A stretch of 64,000 nt of DNA, taken from assembly GCA_963791325.1 (NCBI GenBank), contig CAWBRU010000019.1, positions 155,220 to 219,219 on the forward strand. Reading direction: 5' to 3'. This document shows, piece after piece, positions 29,404 through 38,375 of this stretch (positions are counted from its first letter, which is position 1; the number at the start of each line of letters is the position of its first letter). Below the pieces are notes generated by a model. That model saw only the letters and a list, made by a program, of their open reading frames with translations, searched no databases and was not told the DNA's origin. Origin of the DNA: JBEVJK01 sp963791325. GTDB taxonomy: Bacteria; Pseudomonadota; Alphaproteobacteria; Rhizobiales; Rhizobiaceae. The position numbers were made by a program, and so were the translations under genes.

Positions 29404-29566
29404 CAGACCCGACTCTACCCGCCCTGTCGAGACTATCCGAACCCGGCCCTCGACCCGGAGAGCGCGGAACGCCCTTGCCCTTCCCCGATCGAGAACTCGG
29501 CGACGTGTGAGCGGTCCTCGAGCAGCTCACCAGGAAGCTCGCGCGATCGCGGCCAGCGTTGCTGAG

Positions 29567-30019
29567 CTACTGGCGCAGGATGCTCGCCATCTTCTTTCCC
29601 TTGGCGAGCTCGTCGATCAGCTTGTCGAGGTAGCGGATCTTCTGCATCAGCGGGTCGGCGACGTCTTCCACGCGCACGCCGCAGACGACGCCGGTGATGA
29701 GCCCCGCGTTCGGGTTCATCCGGGGCGCCTGGGCGAAGAACGTTTCGAAGTCGACCTTGGCGTCGATGGCGCGCTGAAGCTGCTCGCCCTCGTAGCCCGT
29801 GAGCCACGCGATGATCTCGTCGACCTCGTCCTTCGTCCGCCCCTTCTTCTCCGCCTTCTGCACGTAGAGCGGATACACGCTCGCGAACGACATCGCGAAG
29901 ATGCGTGGCTTCTTGGTCGCGACGTCGTTCGGCGGTGGCTTCCCTGCTGTGGCCTTCTTGCGGCTCGCCGCCTTCTTCACCGCCTTCTCGGTGGGCGTCC
30001 TCGTCTTCAGCGCAGCCAT
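29567..30019 (-). CDS. DUF2200 family protein
   Basis: A 150-residue protein whose C-terminal 110 residues match DUF2200: RIFAMSFASVYPLYVQKAEK, WLTGYEGEQL, FFAQAPRMNPNAGLITGVVC and DPLMQKIRYLDKLIDELAKG. The N-terminal 35 residues are a Lys/Ala/Thr-rich extension resembling a nucleic-acid-binding tail. Function unknown. The ATG at 30,019 is the natural start; longer in-frame codons are not supported. It is intact, unlike most neighbours, and stands alone. Confidence 0.88.
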   Translation of the reverse strand: MAALKTRTPTEKAVKKAASRKKATAGKPPPNDVATKKPRIFAMSFASVYPLYVQKAEKKGRTKDEVDEIIAWLTGYEGEQLQRAIDAKVDFETFFAQAPRMNPNAGLITGVVCGVRVEDVADPLMQKIRYLDKLIDELAKGKKMASILRQ

Positions 30020-30134
30020 GCAGCCACCATTGCTACCACGGCTCTGGTCGCCGGGAAACCCGGGCTCAGCGCGCCGGCGATGACGTGGCGCTGCCCCTCT
30101 CGGCATTCATCGAGCCGGGGATGAAAAGCGGGCG

Positions 30135-31137
30135 CTACAGCGCACCCGGCGTCACCAAGCTCGCTGCCACGCTGAAACCGGCGCGCAGCGCGCGATGGTC
30201 GCTCAGCGACTGCTCCAAGACCCGCACCTCGCCGAGCTCGATGCCACGCACCAGTAGGTAGTCGATGCGACGCGTCGGCCCGTCACTGGGGCACGTCACG
30301 CCGAAACCGTGCCCCCGCAACCGCCAGGCGTCTGCGAGCCGTTGGCGGAGCAGGGAGAGCGTGACGCTGTTCGGCGCGGTATTCAGATCGCCGCACACGA
30401 TCACGGGGCCATCGAGCGTGGCCAGGTGATCGAGCAGACGCTGCACCTGCACCCGGCGGCCGCGGGCCGACTTCACGAGCGCGCCTGGCAGTTCGCCGTA
30501 GTAGTGCGCGTACACCAGGTGCGTGCTGATCACGTGTAGGCTCCCGCCCGCCGGAGCACGCAGGGTGACGTCGAGCAGCGGCCGCATGTCGGGGCCCTCG
30601 GACAAGGGCACCAGCTGCTGCTCGAGCACAGGCCAGCGCGTTCCGATCGCAATCTCGCCGTGCCGCAGCAGCTGGTAACCGGGCAGCGCTGCCCGAAACG
30701 CGGTCCACTCGGGATCGCCCGGGATGTCGTCGTAGCTCACCGCCTCCTGCAGGCAGAAAACGTCGGGCGCGAGCTCGGAGAACGCTCTGCCGACGACATC
30801 CCCGCCGTGCGACCACTGCTCGACGTTGCAGGTGAGCACCGTGTGCTGCGCCGGCTGCGCTGCGCGACTCGGCACGTTCCAGCCGCCGAGTGGCACGACC
30901 GCGATAGCCACGACACGCGAGCGCGGCGATGCCCGCGGACCAGGAGCGAGCCACGACGCCGCCCAAGACCGCCAGCAGCGCGAGGCCACCGAACGCCGGC
31001 ACGGGCAACTCGACCGCGACCACTGCAAGTAACAGATCATCCCTGCCGAGCGCGCAGAGCGCCCAGCACCCGCCGAGCAGCGCAAACACGAGCGCCGGCG
31101 TGGCACGGGCGAAATTGCGAAGCCGTGGGGACAACAC
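30135..31137 (-). pseudogene. Endonuclease/exonuclease/phosphatase family protein with N-terminal membrane segments (frameshifted)
   Basis: The C-terminal 230 residues form an EEP (DNase I-like) domain: NVEQWSHGGDVVG, FCLQEAVSYDD (metal-binding Glu), HVISTHLVYAHYYG, VIVCGDLNTAPNS and SLSDHRALRAGF carry the usual metal and catalytic residues. The N-terminal 75 residues are hydrophobic (FALLGGCWALCALGRDDLLL and more), giving two or three membrane segments. A frameshift near 30,920 separates the two parts. Such membrane EEP proteins are widespread and their substrate (DNA, phospholipid or other phosphodiester) is unknown. The gene is divergent from the winged-helix gene; the likely start is a GTG near 31,137. 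Confidence 0.75.
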
Positions 31138-31206
31138 CAGAGCATGACACGCCCGGATAGCGAAGGCCTTGCCGGAGCGGTCCGCGCGGAGCGAAACTGC
31201 GCTCCG

Positions 31207-32341
31207 ATGCTCATGAAAGACGAGGAGATCGCCCGGCTCCGACTGCGACGGCAACACCTGACCGGTACGCCGCTGCCCACGCCGGAGGCGGTGGTGGGCT
31301 GGCTCGGCGCGGTGCAGGCCCAGGAGTTCGGAGTTGCCAAGTGGTCGATCGCCCAGCGCAGCCGCGGGCGGGTCACCAGCGCCGACCTGGACCGCGCTCT
31401 GGCCGAGGGACGGATCCTGCGCACGCATGTGTTGCGTTCGACGTGGCACTTCGTGCTACCGGCGGACCTGCGCTGGCTGCTGATGCTGATCGGGCCGCGC
31501 GTGCGTGCCCGAATGGCCTCGTACTGCTGGCAAAATGGGCTGACCGACGCCGTGTTCGCGAGGAGCCAGGCGGTGCTGCGTGAGGCGCTCGCGGGTGGTC
31601 GGCAGCTGCTGCGCAAGGAGATCGCTGCAGCGTTTGCTCGCGGTCGCGTGGCCACCGACGGGCTGAAGCTGCGGTTGCTTTTGTTGCGGGCGGAGCTCGA
31701 CCTGGTCGTGTGCAGCGGTGCCCTGCGCGGCAAGCACCAGACCTTTGCGCTGGTGGACGACCTGGTGCCTCCGGCGCCGCCCATTCCGGAGGACGAGGCG
31801 CTGGCGGAGCTGACCCGCCGCTACTTTTCTAGTCACGGGCCCGCCACTCTCAAGGATTTCCTCTGGTGGTCGAGCCTGACGGCCGCGCAAGCCCGGCATG
31901 GGCTGGAGCTGCTCGAGGGAAAGGGGTTACGCCGACTGGAAGCGAGCGGCCGCACTCACTGGATGGGCGAGGCGCCTGCCCGCCGGGCGGCTGCCGGGAC
32001 GCCGGTGCACCTGCTTCCAGCGTTCGACGAATACATCATCGGCTACACCGAGAGCAGGAAGGTCCTCGCGGTGGCGGGGCAGCCCGACGCCCCGAGCGGC
32101 GCGCCCTTCCACTCGAACGTGTTGACCCGGGACGGGCAGGTGATCGGGTTCTGGCGAACGGTCCCCGAGCCCCGAGGAGGCGTTGGTGGAGGTTCACCTG
32201 GCGCGACCGCTCGATGCCGCCACCCGGAGCGCACTCGAAGACGAGCTCGCGCGGTACGGCCGCTTTCTGCAGCTGCCGGTGCGGCTCCTGGTGAAGCCGC
32301 GGGCCGGGCGTGGCCGACGCGCTCCGAAGCGCCCGGCCTAG
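31207..32341 (+). pseudogene. Winged-helix DNA-binding protein, AlkZ-related (one frameshift)
   Basis: A protein of the HTH_42/AlkZ-related group, about 377 residues. Typical blocks are VGWLGAVQAQEFGVAKWSIA, TWHFVLPADLRWLL, KGKHQTFAL-type GKHQTFALVDD, SSHGPATLKDFLWWSSL and LPAFDEYIIGYTESRK. A single indel near 32,172 moves the last 56 residues into another frame, where the expected ending (EVHLARPLDAATRSALEDEL) continues to the stop at 32,341. Members are linked to DNA repair or regulation, but this branch is not characterised. The ATG at 31,207 gives the normal family start; an in-frame ATG at 31,144 would add 21 residues. Confidence 0.78.
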
Positions 32342-32744
32342 CGCGGATGGGCAGCAGCGCGTCGTCCACGGCTGGGCGTCGGCAACCTGCTGTAGCGAGC
32401 AGAGCCTCGGCGCACGGCAAGACAATCTCGCGCAGTGCGGCGCGGCGGATGTTCGAGCGCTCGCGCTCCGCGATCACGCCATGCTCTGGGGCACCTCGAA
32501 TCTTGAATCCGCCAAAACCAACCAGCGTGGGCACCTCGAGCTCTATGAAGAACAAAGAACCCCACTTGTGCCCGTCGGGGTGCCCCTCATAAGACGCGCA
32601 GAGAATCGGCAGCGTCTCCGGAAAACCTTCCCAATCCTCGGCGACAGCGACGCCGAGCAACCCTTCGAGCGCGTTGCGTCCTTCCAGCGCCGCGCTCAGC
32701 AGCGCAAGCGTTCCGTCCACTAGTCTCAGGCGAGAAGGGCTCAT
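32342..32744 (-). pseudogene. GNAT-type acetyltransferase, N-terminal part recognisable
   Basis: The first 95 or so codons from ATG 32,744 resemble small bacterial GNAT acetyltransferases (LRLVDGTLALLSAALEGRNA, GFPETLPILCASYEGHPDGH and FIELEVPTLVGFGGFKIRG). The part that should carry the acetyl-CoA-binding motif A does not appear in any frame after about 32,460. The gene is therefore truncated or heavily corrupted where it meets the convergent winged-helix gene. Assignment is moderate. Confidence 0.5.
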
Positions 32745-33068
32745 CGTCTTCACACGAGCGTCCAATCGGCATGCAGAACGGCTCGAGGTTTACGCCGCGG
32801 CCCATCAAACCACAGCGACCCGACCGCCGACAAGACCGCAGGCGCGGCACCTCGCGCCACGGCTCGGCACCCAACGCTGCGGTCCGACTCGCTCAGACCT
32901 TGCACCGCACTCGCCGTACACGCCGAGCTGGGTAGTGCCACGAAGCTCGGGTCGCACAACGGTACTGGCGTTCAGCGGCGAATGCGAGAGGGAGCGTGGC
33001 GACCGACGCGGCCGTCCGACTGCAACGACGGGTTGAGCGGCGGCGGCGGTCGAGGGTACACTCGACGC
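32745..33068. other. Intergenic stretch
   Basis: About 320 bp without a supported gene. Its outer parts carry ACCCAAC (near 32,876) and GTTGAGC (near 33,034) with weakly complementary sequence next to them. This could be a decayed attC site but is too imperfect to call. Confidence 0.35.
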
Positions 33069-33425
33069 ATGATTCACGGCGCTCACGTCATCATCTACAG
33101 CAAGGATGCCGAGGCTGATCGAGCGTTCTTCCGCGACGTGCTGAAGTACGAGTCGGTCGACGCAGGTCACGGCTGGCTGATCTTCGCGCTGCCGCCAGCC
33201 GAGGTAGCCGTGCATCCGTCCGACGAGAACGACGTACACGAACTCTTCCTCATGTGCGACGACGTCCAGGCGCTCATCGCCGAGATGAAGAAGCAGAAGG
33301 TGGAGTGCTCGGCGGTCGACGAGCAGCGCTGGGGATCGATCACGCGGTTGACGCTGCCCGGCGGCGGAAAGCTCGGCATCTACCAGCCGAAGCACGCTTC
33401 GCCGCTCGAGCGCCGGGCGATATAG
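33069..33425 (+). CDS. VOC family protein
   Basis: A 118-residue single-domain protein of the vicinal oxygen chelate (glyoxalase/bleomycin-resistance) superfamily. It opens with HGAHVIIYSKDAEADRAFF and ends GSITRLTLPGGGKLGIYQPK, the beta-alpha-beta-beta-beta repeats of the fold. Members bind a divalent metal and act on varied small molecules; the reaction here is unknown. It is intact and isolated, which fits a gene cassette, though I see no clear attC directly after it. Confidence 0.85.
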   Translation: MIHGAHVIIYSKDAEADRAFFRDVLKYESVDAGHGWLIFALPPAEVAVHPSDENDVHELFLMCDDVQALIAEMKKQKVECSAVDEQRWGSITRLTLPGGGKLGIYQPKHASPLERRAI

Positions 33426-33490
33426 CGCGGCGGAAGCTCTCCTGCGCGACCCTCGCTCTCTCTCGCATCGTTGCCGCCCCGGCGCCGCGT

Positions 33491-34107
33491 TCAAGCGAAG
33501 TAGGCCTGAAAACGGCGCCTCGTCGCCACCGCCGCCGGCCGCTCATAGCAACGGCCCAGCCAGGTACCGACGTGTTCATACGGCCGAAGATCCACGCTCT
33601 GGACGCGCGAGGGCGAGAGCACCGCGGCAACGTTGAGATCCGTCACGTCGAAGTGGTCGCCGACCAACCACTGGCGATCGGCGAGCGCCCCGTCGAGTCG
33701 GCGCAGTGCAGCCTCTATCGCCGTCTGCGCATGATGGCTGGCCTCGCGCAGTCCCGCCAGCAACGCATCGCGCTGGACCCACGGCTCGAGATGGCCCTGA
33801 ACCCACAAGCTCCAACGCCAGACTTCAGCCTCGCCCGCGAGCGTACTGGGATAGAGGGGCGTCGACCGGCAGTGCCATACTTCTTCGCGAGGTACAGGTT
33901 GATCGCCAGTGATTCGGCCAGTACGAACCCATCGTCCATGAGCGCGGGAACCGCGCCGGCGGGATTGATGCGCAGGAAGTCGGGCTCCTTCAAGCGCGGG
34001 TCGTCGAAAGCCAGCGGGACATGTGTGTACTCGAGGCCCAGCTCCATCGCCATCCATAGAACGCGCATGGTGCGCGAGCGGGGTGAACCGTAAATCGTGA
34101 GCGCCAT
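33491..34107 (-). pseudogene. Glutathione S-transferase family protein (third GST, frameshifted)
   Basis: The N-terminal 80 residues from ATG 34,107 (MALTIYGSPRSRTMRVLWMA, then INPAGAVPALMDDG and LAESLAINLYLAKKYG) form a thioredoxin-like GST domain. After a frameshift near 33,865 the helical C-terminal domain continues (LADRQWLVGDHFDVTDLNVA) to 33,491. It is unrelated in detail to the GST pair at 22.2 and 27.6 kb. Without the indel it would be about 205 residues, the normal size. Confidence 0.78.
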
Positions 34108-34263
34108 GGGAGAGTGTGCCGCAAGACGCCGGGATCAAGTCAAACTCGTTCGGGTTGGACGCGCACGCTCACGGCCAGGCTCAGCAAGTTACCCTTGACC
34201 TCCGTAGGGCGCATGGCACCAGCAGCGGGACGCGGTCGGCGTGGCGTGGTACGATGAGAAGCT

Positions 34264-35077
34264 ATGCGAATGTGGCGACCGGGTGAGCGCTCGAGGAGTT
34301 GTTGGAGGGTTTTGATCCTGGTGCTGGTCGAGGCCTGCAGCCGGAGTGAGCAACATTCGCCCGTCGCTGAGCCACCGCCGTCACGCTCGATCCAGGCTCC
34401 CCCACCTGCGCCAGTTGAACCCGCTGCGCCAGCCCAGCGTAAGACGGTGGACGTGGGCACGAGCCTTGCGCCTGGGGACGTACAGAAAGTAGCTCCAACG
34501 GAACCCTGGACGAAGCTTCAATTGTCTGAGGGCACAATGGTGGAGATTCGGACTGAGCAACCAGGGGCCGTTCTCGACAAACTTGGAGTGACTACGCTCA
34601 CGATATCCCATCAAGCCGAGCACTTCGCGGTCAATGGTCTGGAAGCCATCCTTGGAGACATCGGCGCCCTTGTTGCGCGAGCGCGTGGTCACGAGGAAAC
34701 AGACGCATTCGTAGAGGAGGTAGCCAAGACGCCCTCTGCTGCCGTGTTTGCCGTGAGCGATCAGGACTTCTTCCGGGGAAGATCTCAGGCACTCATTTTT
34801 TCAGACCGCGATCTGGCAGGTCCGCATCCGCCCCGACGGCATTGTCGCAACCAAGCTCTGGTCAGGGCCCGGTGGTGAGTCCCACAGTTACTTCGATGCT
34901 TGCCTGTTCGGAATGCAGATGTCGTACGAACTCGACGCCCAGGGCAGGGTCCTGCGTCACTGCAAACGCATCTCCGAACGCTACACGGATGCACCGCGTA
35001 TATCGGATTGCGCGACCGCGCCGGACATGAAGTGCTCGGAAGAGATCATCGCCACGCTCGACCTCATCACGCCCTAG
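34264..35077 (+). pseudogene. Putative lipoprotein of unknown function (one frameshift)
   Basis: No family recognised. The product starts with a basic N-region, a hydrophobic stretch and Cys (WRVLILVLVEACSRSEQ), which looks like a lipoprotein signal. A Pro/Ala-rich linker follows (residues about 28-60), then a folded domain. An indel near 34,800 shifts the frame; the continuation includes AIWQVRIRPDGIVATKLW, a Cys pair (FDACLFGM, RHCKRI) and two more Cys near the end, stopping at 35,077. Total length is about 270 residues. It would be attached to the outer membrane or periplasmic face. It lies immediately before an attC-like site. Confidence 0.55.
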
Positions 35078-35158
35078 CCCGAAGCCCATGCCCGCGCTCG
35101 ACGATGAGCGAATGCGCTCGTGCGACAAGCGCGGCATTCAAGCATTCAAGCATTGTCT

Positions 35159-35220
35159 GCCGAACGTCGTGGCGATCACCTGCGGCGCGCAGCGCCGTCA
35201 GGTGTATCGCCTTGTTGGGC
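35159..35220. repeat. Candidate integron attC site 1
   Basis: A 62-bp imperfect palindrome. It starts with GCCGAAC and ends with GTTGGGC (core-site pattern GTTRRRY); inner arms GGCGAT/ATCGCC and CACCTG/CAGGTG pair with one extra-helical T and a GC-rich loop. Length, ends and the unpaired base are those of attC sites. It lies 29 bp downstream of the VOC gene on the reverse strand, and 82 bp after the lipoprotein gene on the forward strand, so it could close either cassette. Confidence 0.6.
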
Positions 35221-35248
35221 AGCACTCCAAGCGTGGCGTGTGGCACCG

Positions 35249-35710
35249 CTACGCCTCATTGTAGGCTCGCTCGAGGGCCGCTACGTCGAGCTTCACCATC
35301 GTCATCATGGCCTCCATCACGGCCTTCACTCTCCTGGCATCCTTGTCGCGGATCAGCTCGATGAATCGCCGCGGGACAATCTGCCACGAGAGGCCGAACG
35401 GATCCTTGATCCAGCCGCACTGGGTAGGCTTCGCCCCGGCCTTGACCAGTTTGTCCCAATACTCGTCGACTTCGGCCTGGTCCTCGCAGTCAACGTAGAG
35501 CGAGAAGCCTTCGGAGAACGTAAAGTACGGGCCCCCGTTGTAGCCCATGAAGACTTGACCACCGACGACGAACTCGGCGGAGGTGATCGGACCGTCCTTG
35601 CCGGTGCGGGCGACGTTCCTGATTTCGGAGTCCGGGAAGGTGGCGGTGTAGAACTCCATGGCCGCCTCGAGCTGATCGTTGAACATCAGGAATGGTGTCA
35701 CCTTGGTCAT
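35249..35710 (-). CDS. VOC family protein, PhnB/3-demethylubiquinone-methyltransferase-like
   Basis: A 153-residue protein of the PF06983-type VOC subgroup. Family blocks are MTKVTPFLMFNDQLEAAMEF, GQVFMGYNGGPYFTFSEGFS and CGWIKDPFGLSWQIVP. It lacks a methyltransferase domain despite the family name; the biochemical role is unknown. It is intact, has its own upstream gap beginning with GTTGGGC (attC site 2) and ends 29 bp before attC site 1. It therefore has the layout of a single-gene integron cassette on the reverse strand. Confidence 0.87.
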   Translation of the reverse strand: MTKVTPFLMFNDQLEAAMEFYTATFPDSEIRNVARTGKDGPITSAEFVVGGQVFMGYNGGPYFTFSEGFSLYVDCEDQAEVDEYWDKLVKAGAKPTQCGWIKDPFGLSWQIVPRRFIELIRDKDARRVKAVMEAMMTMVKLDVAALERAYNEA

Positions 35711-35782
35711 CGGAGATTCTCCTTCGTCGCGGATGGTAACCGAAGGCCGCGCATCCATCCAGAGGCGCGCCTCGTACTGTCT

Positions 35783-35933
35783 GCCCAACGACGAGACCGC
35801 GTTACAGCTGCGGGCGCTGCAGCTCGCCCAAGCCCAGACGCCCGACATGACCGCTGCCTCGGGCGAAGCCAACAAGGCAGCGATAGACCACGTTCCGGTC
35901 AGGAACCCGCCAGCTTCAACGTCGGAGTTATGC
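35783..35933. repeat. Candidate integron attC site 2
   Basis: A 151-bp region bounded by GCCCAAC (35,783) and GTTATGC (35,927). Outer arms can pair through GACG/CGTC and AGCTGCGGG/CCCGCCAGCT, and a central hairpin CGCCCGA...TCGGGCG is present. On the reverse strand it starts about 30 bp after the LprI gene stop, and its far end starts the leader of the VOC gene. Its right arm is similar to that of candidate site 3. Confidence 0.45.
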
Positions 35934-35962
35934 CGCTGCCGTGCTGTTTGTCTGCTCTTCTG

Positions 35963-36445
35963 CTACTCGACGATGCCCTGCCGCAGCGCTCGAATCTGCT
36001 CCAGTCGCTGCGCGGTCAATTCTCTTCTGCAAAACGTCGAGTCGACGCCGCTCAGACTCCCACCACCCGCGATCAGCGCCGGGAGACCGCAGTGCGAGTC
36101 ACGAAACTTCTCCCAGTCAGCCTGCGACGATATCAGCGCCGAGACAGCATCGGGCGAGTCACGATCGCGAAGCTTCCGGTCAAGGGCCTTGAAGGCTTTG
36201 TCGAGGTCAGCTTCGAGCGCTTCGAGTTCCTGGCCCACGCAGGATTCAATGGCCAACGTGGTGGGTTCGGACTCGCATGGACTGGCCGTGCCGGACTTGG
36301 GCGCCGGCTGCTCGGTGCGTACTGAATGCGGCGACGGCTGACCGCCCTCAGCGGCTGCAGTGGTCGGACAGTCCGGACGAGCTCCGGCACCGCATGCGAG
36401 CGCCAGTGCCGCTACCGCCAAGTAGTCCAGTCCGTGAGCTTTCAT
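35963..36445 (-). CDS. LprI-type lysozyme inhibitor family protein (DUF1311)
   Basis: A 160-residue exported protein. The N-terminus is a signal peptide (MKAHGLDYLAVAALALACGA), possibly a lipoprotein signal with the Cys as attachment point. The mature part has a Pro/Ser-rich spacer and then a DUF1311/LprI domain: SCVGQELEALEADLDKAFKA, SSQADWEKFRDSHCGLPAL and CRRELTAQRLEQIRALR, with the family's Cys residues. LprI of Mycobacterium inhibits lysozyme; most DUF1311 proteins are untested. It overlaps the lysozyme gene by 4 nt (ATGA), so the two are co-translated and this protein is a plausible periplasmic protector against that enzyme. Confidence 0.8.
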   Translation of the reverse strand: MKAHGLDYLAVAALALACGAGARPDCPTTAAAEGGQPSPHSVRTEQPAPKSGTASPCESEPTTLAIESCVGQELEALEADLDKAFKALDRKLRDRDSPDAVSALISSQADWEKFRDSHCGLPALIAGGGSLSGVDSTFCRRELTAQRLEQIRALRQGIVE

Positions 36446-37214
36446 CGAAAACTCGCGGCAGCTGCAGCCGTCTGCTGTCGCGCCCGGGCAAGGAATCGCT
36501 CGGCCTCGCTGGTCCGTCTAGCCGTGAGGCCAGGCAAGGTTCTGCCGCTCGACTTGTTCCACCTGGCGAACTCGGCCTGAATGGCGTCCGCAGCGCCTTT
36601 TCGGTCTGTCGCAGATCCGATCATGTGCTCGTTCAGGTTGATCTTCTTCAAGAGAGTGGAACTGGCGAAATTGCCGACGCCAACGTTGAACGTGAATGAT
36701 ACGAGCGCGTCAAACTCCGCTTGGGCCAGTTGCACCGTGACCTTGGTGCGTACGGCCGCCTCGAACGGCGCGATGTCATTCCGAAGCATGACGTCGGTGG
36801 GAGTTGCGAGAGCAGTCGCCTCCGTTTCCACGGCCGCTGCCGCTCGTGCAGCTACGCTCGTTGCATCCGCGGGTGCTAGGTTCTCGTAGTCGGTCTTGTG
36901 GTTCCTCCTCGCGATCGCCTTCTGCGCGACCACTACGGCGGCGGCCTTGAGATCAGCAAACTGACTGTCAAAGGCCGTTGCCCGAGGGAGGTACTTCGTC
37001 GCCGCTGACTGCACGACGAGCCTCCTCCATTTGGCGTTATCGCGAGCAGCTGCAATGAAGAAGCTGGACCACTTGTCCACTCGATGTACGAGATGGCCGA
37101 CTCCTGAGGTGCAGAAGTGGCTCGGATCATCGTAAAGACCGTCAATCGCGCCCTCGTCGCTTCTTGAGTTGCTGAAATCGCTCGAGTGCTCATCGTGAGC
37201 GTCTCGTTTTCCAT
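36442..37214 (-). pseudogene. GH24 (T4-type) lysozyme (one frameshift near the N-terminus)
   Basis: A phage-type muramidase of about 257 residues. In DEGAIDGLYDDPSHFCTSGV the Glu, the second Asp of DD and the Thr are spaced 9 and 15 residues apart, exactly as E11/D20/T26 of T4 lysozyme. The C-terminal part has SFTFNVGVGNFASSTLLKKI and LPGLTARRTSEAERFL, typical of GH24. A strong ribosome site (GAGGAGGAAGG) precedes ATG 37,214 (MENETLTMSTRAISATQE); the catalytic part lies one frame away, so one base is probably missing near 37,165. A middle insertion of about 90 Ala-rich residues is unusual. There is no signal peptide. It is coupled to the LprI-type gene. Confidence 0.75.
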
Positions 37215-37396
37215 CTGCCTTCCTCCTCAAGGATCGACCATCGCGTAGGCTTCGGCGTGCATCCGACCTCCGATATCGCCCCGCGGGCGTGGCAGTTGCC
37301 AGAAAAAACGGGCGACGTAAAGAGCTTGCCCTGTACGCCAGACCCTTCCGGCCTCCCCGAGTCCAAGTTCAGTGTTGTGCTCACGGTCTTCGTCGT

Positions 37397-37483
37397 CGGC
37401 ATGACGCCTGGCATTAAGCTGCGAAGCCCCGAGGGGAGCGTAGCGACCGAAGACCTCGTCAGCTGCAACGTCCGAGTTGGCCT
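37397..37483. repeat. Candidate integron attC site 3
   Basis: The left arm (37,397-37,425, GGCATGACGCC...AAGCTGCG) and the inverted right arm (37,455-37,483, GGCCAACTCGGACG...CAGCTGACG on the reverse strand) can pair imperfectly. The right arm matches the right arm of site 2 at about 23 of 29 positions, including the block CTC(G/C)GACGTTG(A/C)AGCTG. It lies upstream of the lysozyme gene. I see no gene in the rest of 37,215-37,597. Confidence 0.4.
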
Positions 37484-37564
37484 GCCCTCCGTCTCGCCCT
37501 TGAAGCTCGCAGTGGCCATTGCAGCCCTGGACGAGGTCGATGCCTCGTGAATTCGAAGTAGCGC

Positions 37565-38284
37565 TTGCCAAGCAAACGAGGAACCTGGACGATCCCTCGG
37601 ATGGGAAGGCGGAGCGAGCAAACGAGCGTGCCGCGAGAGCCCGGCCGCGCCGAGGTCGTCGCAGCGCTCGAGCGCATTCAGGTCGCGCTCGCGCAGCGCG
37701 GCCTGTTGCTGCTTCAGGACGCCGAACTGCCTGCCGCGACCACCCTGATCGTTGGGGACGTGGTCCGTGGCTCTTGGTGGGCCCATCCCCAGAACAAGCT
37801 CGTATATGATACATTGCTGCAACTCGACGCCGAGGTGCTCTGGGTCAAGCTCGTGCGAGGCAAGGTGACCCTCGTGGCACGCTCGCTCTGGCCAGCGCTG
37901 CTGAGCACGGCACGCTCGCGCGAAGCATGGCAGCTGCAAGGGCTCTCTGCCGCCGGCCGGCGGCTGCTTGGGCTCGTGGATGCCGCCCCCGCGCCCCTGC
38001 GCCTCGACCAAGTCACGCTGCCCGCCGCGGCCGACGCTCCGCGCGAGCTCGCACGGCAGCTGGAGCAACGCCTGCTGGTCCACTCCAGCGACGTGCACAC
38101 CGAGAGCGGCCGTCACGTCAAGGTGCTGGAGTCCTGGGCCAATTGGCAACTCGTGCACGACCCTATCGAGCTACCAGCGCCCGCGGACGGTCGCGCCATG
38201 TTAGAAGCGGCGGTGGTGGATTGGCCCAAGCCTCGGCTGCCCTGGCAGGCCCCACTACGGACGCGAGGCCCGTCAGCAAGATAG
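37565..38284 (+). CDS. Conserved protein of unknown function
   Basis: A product of up to 239 residues, intact. I do not recognise an annotated domain, but the pattern ALAQRGLLLLQDAELPAATT, then GSWWAHPQNKLVYDTLLQL and KLVRGKVTLVARSLWPAL, looks like a conserved family seen in actinobacteria and myxobacteria. There is no signal peptide or membrane segment. The WW-HP block and the Lys/Arg-rich strand suggest a nucleic-acid or nucleotide-binding protein, but that is speculation. The true start may be ATG 37,598 or a later codon. It lies between attC-like sites 3 and 4. Confidence 0.6.
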   Translation: MPSKRGTWTIPRMGRRSEQTSVPREPGRAEVVAALERIQVALAQRGLLLLQDAELPAATTLIVGDVVRGSWWAHPQNKLVYDTLLQLDAEVLWVKLVRGKVTLVARSLWPALLSTARSREAWQLQGLSAAGRRLLGLVDAAPAPLRLDQVTLPAAADAPRELARQLEQRLLVHSSDVHTESGRHVKVLESWANWQLVHDPIELPAPADGRAMLEAAVVDWPKPRLPWQAPLRTRGPSAR

Positions 38285-38375
38285 TACCGCCGGGAAGGTT
38301 CCGACCGACTCCAGAGCACCAGGTCGAAGGACTAAATCCACGGGCTGGATGTACGTCGGGAGCGAACCATGGTCA

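Noticed and set aside
32868..33041. Possible sixth attC site (ACCCAAC...GTTGAGC) before the VOC gene
   Set aside because: Only about 8 of 10 bases of the inner arms can pair and the spacing is irregular; too weak without a model score.
37215..37560. Small open frames on both strands between the lysozyme and orphan genes
   Set aside because: Three overlapping frames of similar length, none with recognisable features. One ends just before the lysozyme ribosome site and could be a lost gene, but I cannot support it.
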